A DNA stretch of 64,000 nucleotides from contig NZ_PVWF01000006.1 of assembly GCF_003003995.1 (NCBI RefSeq), positions 1-64,000 of the forward strand, given 5' to 3'. A program made the position numbers and the translations under genes. The DNA comes from Pleurocapsa sp. CCALA 161 (lineage in GTDB: Bacteria > Cyanobacteriota > Cyanobacteriia > Cyanobacteriales > Xenococcaceae). Of this stretch, positions 42,617 to 52,140 are shown piece by piece. Position 1 is the stretch's first letter, and each line of letters opens with the position of its first letter. Below the pieces are notes generated by a model. That model saw only the letters and a program-made list of their open reading frames with translations. It searched no databases and was not told the origin of the DNA.

Positions 42617-45600
42617 TTATTTCATCTTAATTCCTAATACCTGAGTATGAGCGCCTCTGGCTTGGGTGACACCGATGGTTCTTTCTGAGGCTTCGATCAT
42701 CGGACGACGCAGACTAACTACAATAAACTGTGCTTCCTGTGCCTGTTGTTTGACCATCCGAGAGAGCTTTTCGACATTAGCACCGTCGAGGAACATATCT
42801 ACTTCATCAAAGGCATAGAAAGGAGATGGACGGTATTTTTGTAGAGAAAAAATAAAGCCTAATGCAGTTAAGGATTTTTCGCCTCCAGACATGGAACTAA
42901 GTTTTTGTACTGGTTTACCTTTGGGGTGAGCAACTAAGTTTAAACCACCGTTGAAAGGATCGTTTTCGTCTTCTAACTGTAGATGTCCATCACCATCGGA
43001 TAGTTCGGCATAGATTTTTTGGAAGTTCTCATTTACCGCATCGTAAGATTCTTTAAATGCTCGTAAACGGAGAGTGGTAAATTTCTCTACCCGTAACAAT
43101 AATTCAGTTCTTTCTGCTTCAATCGTATCTAGTTTGTGGGAAAGTTCCTGTAGTCTCGCTTCGGTTTTTTCGTATTCTTCTAACGCCAACATGTTGACAG
43201 GTTCCATGGCTTCAAGACGTTTTTCGCCATTGCGAATCTGCTTTTGTAGCTGCTCTACCTGTTCCTGAAGATTGGCAAAAGTAATTGATTCTCCCGCTTC
43301 AATACCATCATCATTAACTAACTGAGGAATTTCAGGAATAGGATCGGGTAGTTCTTGTTCTTGTTCGGCTATTTGCTGTTGTAAGGTTTGTAAAGTTGCT
43401 TGCCTTTCTTGCTGTGTTGCTTGGAGTTTTTCTAATGTCCAGGTTTGTTTTTGATGGCGATCGCGCAATTCTTTTAACTTAGTTTCTAGGCGATCGCGTT
43501 CTTGTTTGGTTACTCCTAATTTTTCTGATAATTTAGCTAATTTTATTTCTGTAGTCGCAATCTTTTCGGTAATTTCTTTTAGCTGTTTATTTATTTCTGC
43601 TTGTTGCTCTTTAATTCTTAATCGTTCATTGGTTATTTGAACAATATTCTGTTCTGCTTCGGTGAATTTCTCTCTGGCTCTTTGATGTTTATTAGTTAAT
43701 TCTAATAGTTGAGTTTCTGCCTGTCTTAAAGCTTGTTCGTGTTGTCTTAGCTGTTCTTCTTGACTGGCAATTATAGAACGTACCTGTTGCCATTCACTTT
43801 GAGCATACGAGTCTTCTAATATTTTTAGCTGCTGCTGTAATTCGTTTAAGCTTGCTTCTTGTTGAGGAATTTCGCGATTTAAACTTTCTAAACGAGACTG
43901 AATCTCATCTCTTTCTTGACGGTTGGTGTGTAGTTGATTAATTAATAATTCTCTTTGTCCAGTTAAACGTTTTAAATCTTTTTCTAACTGTTCCGACAGC
44001 ATTTTGCTATCTCGACCAAGCTGTCTGGCTGCGGTTAATTCTGACTCTAAATCCTTGATCTGTGCTAACTGATCTGCTATTGTTTGGTCATAGTTGTTTA
44101 GGATGCGGGCTATTTCTGCCAGACGCTCTTTTAACGCTTCAACTTCAGGTTCGCGGTTGGCTGTTGCCCCAAAATGAAGGCTGGAACGACTAGATTGGCT
44201 TCCACCTGTCATTGCTCCACTAGCTTCGAGAATTTCCCCTTCTAAAGTCACAATACGGTGCTTGCCTAACTGAGAACGGGCATTATCAAGATTGTCAAAC
44301 ACAATCGTTCCGCCAAATACATAGGCAAAAATCTCCTCATAGCGCGGATCGCAGTCGACTAAATTGACAGCCAAGTCGATAAAACCACGACCAAAACGCA
44401 TCGTGGCAACATTACCTAAAGATGGTGCTTGAATCTTATTCAAAGGTAAAAAAGTTGCTCTCCCTCCCCGCTCTCGTTTAAGCAATTCAATCCCTTGGGC
44501 AGCAACGCGATCGCTTTCGACGACAATAAAGCCTAATCTTCCTCCCGCAGCAGTCTCTAAAGCCAGGCGATAACGCTGTTCTACTTGCCCTAGCTGGACA
44601 ACCAACCCCTCTATCCCTGAAAGATTGGAGTTGAGGATAATTTTACTGGCATAAGTTCCCTGTACTTCCTGCTGTGCCTGTTTCTTTGCTTCTAGTTTAT
44701 CTAGCTCTCGCTGTTTGTCTCGCTGTTCTTTTAACAGACGTGCTTGGGTTTCCTGCTGTAAAGCGCGATCGCTTTCGGCTTCTGCTAACTGTTGGGCAAT
44801 TGACTGGACATGACCTTGTTCTGTCGCCACCTGACTTGACAAGGTATCATATTCAGCTTGTTTAACTTTTAATTCTGCGTCAACTGCTTCTAATGACTCA
44901 GTTTGTTCCTTAATCGTTTGATCTAGCTGATTGTATCTCTCACTAATTCTGGCTTGTTCAGTACGCTGAGGATTAAGGGTTTCCTGGATTGCCGATACCT
45001 GACGAGATAAGTTTGCCTGTTCCTGCACCCAAGCTTCAGAAGCTTCAGCGATCGCATTGGCATTATTTTTACTCTGGGTAACAGCTTCTCTAGATGTCGC
45101 CGTATTACTTGTGAGAGTAGGAATAATCTCCTGTTCCAGCCTGGATTGCTCTTGAGCAAGCTGTTTGATCTCCCGCTGATATTGTTCTAAACTCTGTTCT
45201 GTCTGAACTAACGTTAGCTGCTGCTGCTGGCTCGTATTATTTAATTCCCCTAATTTTTGCTCTTGAGTAAGCTGTTTAGCTTTTTGAGTAGCTAAATCCG
45301 AGGCGACGGATAACTGTTCATCTTCTCCCAAAGCCTTGACTTGAGCATTGAGAGTTTCTAACTTAGCACTCTCTTCCATTATTTCTGTATTTAGTTTGCC
45401 AATACTTTCATTTAGCTGTAAGGCTTCTGTATCCCCGGCAGCCACCTGAACCTGTAACTCTTCTTGCTGTTGAGTCAGCGATCGCCAAACTAAAACCTGC
45501 TCATGGATTTTCTTTGCCTGTACCTGCTCTTTTAACTTACGATATTTTTCCGCTTTGACTCGATCTGCGGCAAGGCGATCGCGATTAGCAATCAGTTCTT

Positions 45601-46396
45601 GAGCAATAATATGGCATTTTTCTTCTTTTTCCCGTACTTTTTCTAGCGTATTACGGGTTTGCTGAATTTTACGATCAAATGCGCCAACTCCCGCCAACTC
45701 ATCGATAATTTCCCGTCTTTCCTTAGAATTCATTGTAATGATGCTGGTAACATCCCCCTGCAACACCACGTTATACCCTTCAGGATAAATCCTTAACTTC
45801 TGTAGCTGTTCATGAACTTCCGTCGCGCTAGACACTTCCCCGTTAATATAAAACGTTGAAGTATAATTACCCTTCTTCCCTACCCGTAACCTACGAGTAA
45901 TTTTCCATTCCAGACTATCACCATTGGTGATCGCAATTATTTTTTTATCATCTTGATCTACCGAGGCTGTTTCTACTTCTGCTAACTCTTCTAATTGTTC
46001 CTCTTCTGCACCATTACTATTTTCATTCTCGTTGCTGCTATTTCCCGAAACCTCTGGCAATTCTTCGGCAGCAGAAATCAAAGCTTTCGCATCAGTCACC
46101 GTTGTCACCACATCGGACAAATCACCCAGATCGGTCAAGTCAAAAGTAACAGAAACCACCGCTTCTGCGGCTTTGCCATTAGCAATATGCTTATTATTGA
46201 CCAAATCTGGCAGGCGATCGGCGCGCATTCCCTTAGAACTCGCCAAATTTAAACAAAACAGCAAGGCATCTAAAATATTTGACTTTCCCGAGCCATTTGG
46301 TCCCGAAACTACGGTAAAACCAGGTAATATAGGAACTTTTGTTGTACCACCAAAGGATTTAAAGTGAGACAGTTCAACACGCTTAATATGAACCAT
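42617..46396 (-). CDS. smc: Chromosome segregation protein SMC
   Basis: A 1259-residue condensin-type ATPase. Walker A GPNGSGKSN lies at 32-40 and the C-terminal head has the signature MSGGEKSLTALGFIFSL and Walker B FYAFDEVDMFLDGAN. Between them are two long coiled-coil arms (rich in Gln/Glu/Leu heptads) and the hinge near 590-700 (ASKIILNSNLSGIEGLVVQLGQVEQRYRLALETAAGGRLGFIVV). Unlike most bacterial SMCs, the N-terminal head contains an acidic, low-complexity loop at about 104-153 (NSSNENENSNGAEEEQLEELAEVE). Length and parts are otherwise normal. Functions with ScpA/ScpB, which are not here. Confidence 0.97.
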   Translation of the reverse strand: MVHIKRVELSHFKSFGGTTKVPILPGFTVVSGPNGSGKSNILDALLFCLNLASSKGMRADRLPDLVNNKHIANGKAAEAVVSVTFDLTDLGDLSDVVTTVTDAKALISAAEELPEVSGNSSNENENSNGAEEEQLEELAEVETASVDQDDKKIIAITNGDSLEWKITRRLRVGKKGNYTSTFYINGEVSSATEVHEQLQKLRIYPEGYNVVLQGDVTSIITMNSKERREIIDELAGVGAFDRKIQQTRNTLEKVREKEEKCHIIAQELIANRDRLAADRVKAEKYRKLKEQVQAKKIHEQVLVWRSLTQQQEELQVQVAAGDTEALQLNESIGKLNTEIMEESAKLETLNAQVKALGEDEQLSVASDLATQKAKQLTQEQKLGELNNTSQQQQLTLVQTEQSLEQYQREIKQLAQEQSRLEQEIIPTLTSNTATSREAVTQSKNNANAIAEASEAWVQEQANLSRQVSAIQETLNPQRTEQARISERYNQLDQTIKEQTESLEAVDAELKVKQAEYDTLSSQVATEQGHVQSIAQQLAEAESDRALQQETQARLLKEQRDKQRELDKLEAKKQAQQEVQGTYASKIILNSNLSGIEGLVVQLGQVEQRYRLALETAAGGRLGFIVVESDRVAAQGIELLKRERGGRATFLPLNKIQAPSLGNVATMRFGRGFIDLAVNLVDCDPRYEEIFAYVFGGTIVFDNLDNARSQLGKHRIVTLEGEILEASGAMTGGSQSSRSSLHFGATANREPEVEALKERLAEIARILNNYDQTIADQLAQIKDLESELTAARQLGRDSKMLSEQLEKDLKRLTGQRELLINQLHTNRQERDEIQSRLESLNREIPQQEASLNELQQQLKILEDSYAQSEWQQVRSIIASQEEQLRQHEQALRQAETQLLELTNKHQRAREKFTEAEQNIVQITNERLRIKEQQAEINKQLKEITEKIATTEIKLAKLSEKLGVTKQERDRLETKLKELRDRHQKQTWTLEKLQATQQERQATLQTLQQQIAEQEQELPDPIPEIPQLVNDDGIEAGESITFANLQEQVEQLQKQIRNGEKRLEAMEPVNMLALEEYEKTEARLQELSHKLDTIEAERTELLLRVEKFTTLRLRAFKESYDAVNENFQKIYAELSDGDGHLQLEDENDPFNGGLNLVAHPKGKPVQKLSSMSGGEKSLTALGFIFSLQKYRPSPFYAFDEVDMFLDGANVEKLSRMVKQQAQEAQFIVVSLRRPMIEASERTIGVTQARGAHTQVLGIKMK

Positions 46397-46727
46397 GAAC
46401 TATAGTTTCGACTCGGTAAAATAAAATAGTATTTTTGTACTAATTGACGGTCACGTTATTGGGAACACTACTGGTTGTACCTGTAATTAAGCAATATGGG
46501 TGGAAAAAACTAGTTTTCTTAACACTTGGTAATATTTCTCAGACAAGCTTCAAAAGGCAATAAGGAAAATTAACCAACAGAAAATACCAATGATTTTTAC
46601 ATCTGCGCTCAGATCTCTTTTTCATATTCTTCACAGTTTTGCTGTATTTTCAGCTACGTGGTAGCAAATAATTAATTGAAATATTTATTGTTGCCAGATG
46701 CAAACTTTCTAGCTCATTATTTGGTTT
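46397..46727. other. Divergent intergenic region, smc / acidic repeat protein
   Basis: A 331-base AT-rich gap holding the two divergent promoters. I see no hairpin, operator or RNA gene that I can support. Confidence 0.4.
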
Positions 46728-47681
46728 ATGTACGAAGCACAAGACAACTATCAAAATTCTCATGATGCAGACTACGATTTTGCCAATCAAGAGGAAAATT
46801 ATCAAGACTTAGGGTTAGAACAATCTGATACAGGGTCAGAAATGACCGAAAGCTCTGATACTTCCGTAAATATGGAGGAGAAAAATGATCTAGAGAAATC
46901 TGAACCAAACGATGCAGATTCATTAGAGACGAATCAAGAGCAAAACGGTGAAGCTGACACTCTGGACAGCCCAGGTAATGCTGGTACACCGATTGAAAGC
47001 TCTAATACTTCCGTAAATATGGAGGAGAAAAATGATCTAGAAAAATCTGAACCAAACGATGCAGATTCATTAGAGACAAATCAAGACCAAAGCGGTGAAG
47101 TTGCCACATTGGGCAGCTCTAGTAATGCTGGCACACCAATTGAAAACTCTAATATTCCCGTAAATGTTGATGATGGCAATGACATCGAGAAACTGGACTT
47201 TAGTTCCCAATATACAAATCCCAACGGAACTGGTGATGATTTATTGACTGGTACTGAAGGAGCCAACACCTTTGACATTACCGCATTATTAAATGCCAAA
47301 CCCGAAATTTACCAACAACATGTTGATGGTGAAGGCAAAATTGATTGGGCAGGTGTAACAGGAGAAAATAATAATTATCACGATCACTGGCTAGACAATA
47401 TCGGTCAAGATACTATCATGGACTTCAGTGGTAGTGGTGGTGATGGAGACAAGGTTAACATTGCTGGTCATACTGTCGCGGTTACTGTCCTTGAAGAGTC
47501 AGATAACCAAATTAAATTAGGTTTATATAGCGATCAGGGTGCTGATGGTTCTCGCGGTAGCGATGCTCATGATTTTGATGTGACAGGTACTCTTACCATT
47601 AATCATGATGGAAATTTTAATTACGGTAGTGATGTAACCGTCGATCCTCATGCTGTTGACGGGGCTTTTGAATTTGCCTAA
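46728..47681 (+). CDS. Acidic repeat protein with a calcium-binding-like C-terminal part
   Basis: A 317-residue, strongly acidic protein without a signal peptide. Residues 41-89 and 90-138 are near-identical 49-residue repeats (ESSDTSVNMEEKNDLEKS...NAGTPI), with a third, degenerate start at 139. The C-terminal half has GTGDDLLTGTEGANTFDITALLN, which resembles an RTX/haemolysin-type Ca2+-binding nonapeptide, then DTIMDFSGSGGDGDKVNIAGH and a beta-rich ending. Such proteins are usually type I secreted using a C-terminal signal. Function is unknown. Confidence 0.7.
   Translation: MYEAQDNYQNSHDADYDFANQEENYQDLGLEQSDTGSEMTESSDTSVNMEEKNDLEKSEPNDADSLETNQEQNGEADTLDSPGNAGTPIESSNTSVNMEEKNDLEKSEPNDADSLETNQDQSGEVATLGSSSNAGTPIENSNIPVNVDDGNDIEKLDFSSQYTNPNGTGDDLLTGTEGANTFDITALLNAKPEIYQQHVDGEGKIDWAGVTGENNNYHDHWLDNIGQDTIMDFSGSGGDGDKVNIAGHTVAVTVLEESDNQIKLGLYSDQGADGSRGSDAHDFDVTGTLTINHDGNFNYGSDVTVDPHAVDGAFEFA
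46848..47141 (+). repeat. 147-base tandem repeat inside the acidic protein gene
   Basis: Two direct copies of 147 bases (46848-46994 and 46995-47141) encode the 49-residue repeats. They are almost identical at DNA level in their first 100 bases, implying a recent duplication or gene conversion. Confidence 0.9.
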
Positions 47682-47700
47682 ATTGAACTTTTAATCAATT

Positions 47701-47744
47701 AGCAGATATATTGAGGTGAACATTAATTACCTCATATATCTGCT
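47701..47744. terminator. Hairpin after the acidic protein gene
   Basis: AGCAGATATATTGAGGT (47701-47717) pairs with ACCTCATATATCTGCT (47729-47744) with one bulged base and an 11-base loop. It lies 20 bases after the stop codon. No strong T-tract follows, but its position suggests a terminator. Confidence 0.55.
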
Positions 47745-47760
47745 GTCTGCTAACTGCTAA

Positions 47761-47853
47761 CTGATGTTACGCACGTCAGGTCTTAAACCCTTGAGATTTC
47801 GTTCTCAACAATTACTGAAACTATTGAAATCTCGTTTAACTGCGTAACATCAG
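47761..47853. mobile_element. MITE-like element with 13-base perfect ends
   Basis: CTGATGTTACGCA (47761-47773) and TGCGTAACATCAG (47841-47853) are perfect inverted repeats. Inside, GAGATTTC (47793-47800) and GAAATCTC (47826-47833) form a second inverted pair. The 93-base unit has no coding capacity and could fold as one long hairpin. It is probably a small non-autonomous element or a remnant of an IS end pair. Confidence 0.6.
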
Positions 47854-47976
47854 CTGCTAATTTAAAAAGTGATCGATAGACTCAGTGTGAACGAGAGAAT
47901 TTTGATCGGCTAAATAAAATTAGGAATAGAGATACAGGCGATCGCGCAACACTGGGCTTGTGCCAAATTCAGCTAA

Positions 47977-49905
47977 TTAAGGATTTGCTGCCTTGTGATA
48001 TACATTACTAGGTGGGATACCTTCCATATTAATAATGCTCTGAATCACCGAGCCAACTATCGGTGCAGCAACGGTAGAGCCGAAGGTATATTTTCCATGA
48101 GGTTCGTCCACTACCGCTAAAACTGCATATCGAGGTGCTTCTACAGGAAATATCCCCACAAAGCTGGTGATTTTGGCTTTGTCATCGTATCCTCCTTGAC
48201 CAACTGCTTTTTGAGAAGTCCCAGTTTTACCCGCAATACGATAGCCTTTAATTTTGGCAGCATAGCCACTTCCATCTTCAACCACTTCTTCCATCATTTC
48301 TAAAACCGTTTTAGCAGTTTTGGGTGAGAAGATTTGCTTGCTATTTGGTGGTTGGGAATAGTGAAGATAGCCTTTATAGTCTGATAAACCTCTAACTACA
48401 TGGGGCGTGATTAATTTCCCTTGATTAGCTATGGCTGCATGAAGCTGAATTAACTTCAGGGGAGTCAAAGAAAAACCCTGACCAAAAGAGGTAGTGGCAG
48501 GTTCAATTTCTCTGACAGTAAATTCCACCTCATTTTTTAATCTGCCTGGAGTATAACCAGGAATATCAAAATCGATTTGATCCTCAATTCCTAACTTTTG
48601 CAGATCATGATAGTAATCTAAAGGTTTCATGCGTTGTATAATCTTGATCATGCCGACATTGCTAGAATACTTAAGAATTTCAGCCAGAGTTAATTTTCCT
48701 CTTGCGCCTTCTGTGGCAAAATCGTGATTACGCACCAATGCATCCTTAATTTTAATTTCTCCCGTATCATTAAAAGTATCGTCAGGATCGATAACCCCTG
48801 CATCCAAAGCCAGGGCAAGATTAATCGGCTTAAAAGTTGAACCAGGCTCATAAAGATCGGTGATTGCCCAGTTTTTAAATAGTTCAATCTTAGATTTATA
48901 GTAAGTATTCGGATTGTAAGTAGGTTCTGATACCAAAGCAGCGATCGCTCCATCACGAACATCCATGACAATCACCGCACCCTTCCTTGCCTTATATTTA
49001 TCCATCTGTACTTTGAGGGCATTGCGGGCAATCTGCTGTAATCTCAGGTCAATAGTTAGCTGTAGTCGCAGATCGTCGAAGTTAAATAGCTGTTGCGATC
49101 GCTCTAAATTTCCTGGATGAAAGATCGATTTTGAGTTTTCAAAGCTGCGAGTCATCTTCCAGCTAATCGGCTTGCGTTCTAAAAGCTTATTTTGAGTGTA
49201 TTCTACTCCTGCTTGGGGAGTACGAGTGCTGTCTAAATTAACATAGCCTGTGACCTCTGCCGCCATATCTTGATGAGGATAAAAACGAGTGTAGTTTTGC
49301 TTGAGATCCAAACCATCAATTTGCATCCCGACAATTTTCTCTTTGACAGATTCGGGCAGATCTTTTGACAAAAGAATACCCCAGTCTTGTTTGGCAAAGA
49401 TGGCTAATAGTTCGGCGGGAGTTTGCTTACCCAATATTGCTGATAGTTGTTCGGCAATTTCTGCTGCGGGTACTGCTTGGGAATTACGCCTAAATAGATG
49501 AGGATGGACGTAAAGAGTATAGGTAATACGGTCGGTGGCTAAAACATTTTGCTGGCGATCTACAATTTGACGACGAGGAATATAAAAATTTAGCTTGGTT
49601 GTTTGCTGATCTGTGGCGATCTGGCTTAATTTTTTCCCTTGAGGTGCTTGCTCGTATTTAATTGCCGGATCGATGACCTGGAGATAATACAGTTTAGCTC
49701 CCAAAGCAAATGCTCCAATAACTAGAATACCCCAAATGATAAATAGTCTAGCGATCGCCGTATTCGCAGTTGGCATTGTTCTCTCCCAATCGCTGTTGCG
49801 ACCATTGCGGGACGAAGGGCGACGTTGTGGCTGCTGTCGTTTAGTTGGCTTTAAGGAATTTCTGCTATTTGACTTGAAAGGAAGTTTAAACTTAGATTTG
49901 GACAT
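47977..49905 (-). CDS. ftsI: Peptidoglycan transpeptidase FtsI (class B PBP)
   Basis: Septal peptidoglycan transpeptidase. The 642-residue protein has a basic, Pro/Arg-rich cytoplasmic tail (1-48), one transmembrane helix (about 52-72), the PBP dimerisation domain (from about 75) and the transpeptidase domain. The active-site motifs are present: STFK with nucleophile Ser356, SSN at 414-416 and KTG at 560-562. It lies downstream of an FtsL-like gene on the same strand. The cytoplasmic tail is longer than in E. coli. Confidence 0.95.
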   Translation of the reverse strand: MSKSKFKLPFKSNSRNSLKPTKRQQPQRRPSSRNGRNSDWERTMPTANTAIARLFIIWGILVIGAFALGAKLYYLQVIDPAIKYEQAPQGKKLSQIATDQQTTKLNFYIPRRQIVDRQQNVLATDRITYTLYVHPHLFRRNSQAVPAAEIAEQLSAILGKQTPAELLAIFAKQDWGILLSKDLPESVKEKIVGMQIDGLDLKQNYTRFYPHQDMAAEVTGYVNLDSTRTPQAGVEYTQNKLLERKPISWKMTRSFENSKSIFHPGNLERSQQLFNFDDLRLQLTIDLRLQQIARNALKVQMDKYKARKGAVIVMDVRDGAIAALVSEPTYNPNTYYKSKIELFKNWAITDLYEPGSTFKPINLALALDAGVIDPDDTFNDTGEIKIKDALVRNHDFATEGARGKLTLAEILKYSSNVGMIKIIQRMKPLDYYHDLQKLGIEDQIDFDIPGYTPGRLKNEVEFTVREIEPATTSFGQGFSLTPLKLIQLHAAIANQGKLITPHVVRGLSDYKGYLHYSQPPNSKQIFSPKTAKTVLEMMEEVVEDGSGYAAKIKGYRIAGKTGTSQKAVGQGGYDDKAKITSFVGIFPVEAPRYAVLAVVDEPHGKYTFGSTVAAPIVGSVIQSIINMEGIPPSNVYHKAANP

Positions 49906-50122
49906 AGTTGAGCTTCTAAGCTGTCTAACATTTAAGATGAGTTATGGGTATTTTTTTGCTATCTACATAAATTTACCTAGATTGCTCAACTCAGTAATTT
50001 CATGCAAAGATAACTGTATCAATTAAAGTTATTTTGACTTTTATTTAGAGAACAATTAGTAAATAAAAAGCAGCAAAAATTGATACTAACTAATAACCAT
50101 GAAAATCTCAATTTTTTTTAGC

Positions 50123-50632
50123 TTAATATCCCAAACTTTCATATTTTAACTTGGCTATTTCTTGCTGGCTGGGCTGACGATCTACTGGTTTTCTCGCCTG
50201 AACTTGAGCGGGACTAACAAAAATTGCCGATTCTGGCTCTGGGATTGTCAATCTTTTGTCTTGCCCTGCTGCTTGAGCAAGCTGATATTTAATTGTTTCG
50301 TTAACTGCTACTAACTGGCGTTCCTGTAACTGCAAATTTTCTAAATGTTGATACTCCTGACTCCATAAATCGGGAATTTTTACTGTAGAAACATAGAGAC
50401 TGATGCTGGCAGTCATAGTGGCGATCGCCAAACCAAAAGAACTTTTTTGGATTAAGGAAAGGGTTTGTAGCTTTTTAGGCAGATTGTTGGTACGGAAAGC
50501 CTTCGGCTTAACAAGTTTTGTCGGTTGTTCTGGCGATCGCTGAACTATGTTCGGCTGATTAACAACCTCGTGAGGTTGAGCTTGAGGATAATAGTAATCA
50601 GTCGAAAAATCAGGTTTTCTAAGAGCCGACAT
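50123..50632 (-). CDS. FtsL-like single-pass membrane protein upstream of ftsI
   Basis: A 169-residue protein: polar N-terminus, one helix (SSFGLAIATMTASISLYVSTV, about 64-84), then a Glu/Gln/Leu-rich coiled coil (YQHLENLQLQERQLVAVNETIKYQLAQAAG), and a disordered tail ending KLKYESLGY. This bitopic plan plus its place immediately before ftsI is what is expected of FtsL, the divisome scaffold. I see no clear family signature, so the role is inferred from size, topology and position. Confidence 0.65.
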   Translation of the reverse strand: MSALRKPDFSTDYYYPQAQPHEVVNQPNIVQRSPEQPTKLVKPKAFRTNNLPKKLQTLSLIQKSSFGLAIATMTASISLYVSTVKIPDLWSQEYQHLENLQLQERQLVAVNETIKYQLAQAAGQDKRLTIPEPESAIFVSPAQVQARKPVDRQPSQQEIAKLKYESLGY

Positions 50633-50928
50633 TGATCAATCTCCATGTTTTTTGTTAAGCCATTGGGCGAATTTTAGCTTACATTCAAAAAAATGATAAG
50701 AGCAAAATTATTAAAAATTAATAGTTGATCTTGAAGTCAATAAAGATAAGATGAAGCTTAGATAAAGATTGAATAAAAGAAAATTTTGGTTTAATTTTTT
50801 TTCATTTTTAAGCAAAATTAACATCGCTAATTATTTTTTTGATTGTTTATTATGCCCAAAATTGCCTCACTATTTTCAAACCTTTACTCTTATTAAGTAA
50901 GAATTTAATTACAGCTATAAATAAAACT
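50633..50928. other. Divergent intergenic region upstream of the monooxygenase
   Basis: About 296 bases, AT-rich, between the divergent FtsL-like and monooxygenase genes. I see no structure beyond A/T runs. Confidence 0.4.
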
Positions 50929-52140
50929 ATGCAGGTAATAATTGTTGGCGCGGGTCCTACAGGTGCAGGACTGGCATTAATGCTAGTCAAAAAAGGGATT
51001 AAAGTAAAACTAATCGAAGCATCTCGCGATTTTAAGCGACAATTTCGGGGAGAAGGGTTAATGCCCAGTGGCTTAGATGCCCTCGAACAGATGGACTTGC
51101 TCAAACTATTATCAGATATTCCGCATCGAACTATCGATGCTTGGGAATTTTTGTTATCTCACCGTAGTTTATTTAAAGTGAATGAGCCGATAGAAGCAAC
51201 AGGAAAACGCTGCACCACAGTAGTTTCACAACCTCATTTGTTATCAGCAATTATTCAGCAGGCCAAAACTCATTCTCAATTTGAATTTATTCAAGGAGAA
51301 GCTGTCCAGGATCTTTTATCGGTCAATAATCGTATTTGTGGGGTTAAATTAGGTTCTGGAACAGAAATTAATGCCGATCTAGTGATTGCTGCTGATGGAC
51401 GTAATTCGATAATTCGCCAAAAAGCAGGAATTGATTTAACTAAGCTGCAAAGTAGTATGAATATTCTTTGGTTTAAACTTGATTCTGGAGCTTTATCTCA
51501 ATCAAGCAATATTTTTTATTCCATTATTCAAGGCAAAAATGCCTTCGGTATGTTCAGAGGTTCATCTGGTCAATTACATTTTGGCTGGGGACTTCATGCA
51601 GACGATAACTACAATTGGAAAACCGTTAATTGGGTAGAAAAACTGGTTGCTACCTCTCCTCCATGGTTAGCAGAACATATCCTGAAACATCAAACTAGCC
51701 TAACTCAACCGCTACTTTTATCAGTTGTCGTCGGTAGATGCGATCGTTGGTCAATTCCTGGACTACTGTTACTGGGGGATGCAGTCCATCCCATGTCCCC
51801 AATCCGCGCTCAGGGGATTAACATGGCATTTCGTGATGCGATCGTCGCTGCTAATCACTTAGTTCCAATTTTAAGCAATTCAGCAGCCAATCTAAGTCAA
51901 ATTGACGCAGTATTACCCTTGATTCAACAGGAAAGAGAACCAGAAATTATCCGTATTCAACAACTACAGGCAGAGGAAATGGGTCAGGCAGAACTACTAC
52001 ACAACAGCGCCTTGGTTCGCTGGGGTGCTAAAACCTTTGCGCCGATAATTCGTCCAGGGATTAAGTATTCTTGGTTAAAAAGACAAAAGCAACTACGCCA
52101 GGGAGTAACCAAAGTTACTTTAAAAGCTGATAGCTTATAG
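50929..52140 (+). CDS. FAD-dependent aromatic-ring hydroxylase-type monooxygenase
   Basis: Flavoprotein monooxygenase of the UbiH/PHBH group, about 403 residues. FAD motif VIIVGAGPTGAGLALMLVKKG at 3-23, conserved RGEGLMPSGLDALE near 42, ADLVIAADGRNSIIR (DG motif) near 150, and GDAVHPMSPIRAQGINMAFRDA (GD motif) near 282. I chose the ATG at 50929, since the family N-terminus begins with this motif; the frame is open 90 bases upstream. The substrate is unknown. It stands alone. Confidence 0.9.
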   Translation: MQVIIVGAGPTGAGLALMLVKKGIKVKLIEASRDFKRQFRGEGLMPSGLDALEQMDLLKLLSDIPHRTIDAWEFLLSHRSLFKVNEPIEATGKRCTTVVSQPHLLSAIIQQAKTHSQFEFIQGEAVQDLLSVNNRICGVKLGSGTEINADLVIAADGRNSIIRQKAGIDLTKLQSSMNILWFKLDSGALSQSSNIFYSIIQGKNAFGMFRGSSGQLHFGWGLHADDNYNWKTVNWVEKLVATSPPWLAEHILKHQTSLTQPLLLSVVVGRCDRWSIPGLLLLGDAVHPMSPIRAQGINMAFRDAIVAANHLVPILSNSAANLSQIDAVLPLIQQEREPEIIRIQQLQAEEMGQAELLHNSALVRWGAKTFAPIIRPGIKYSWLKRQKQLRQGVTKVTLKADSL

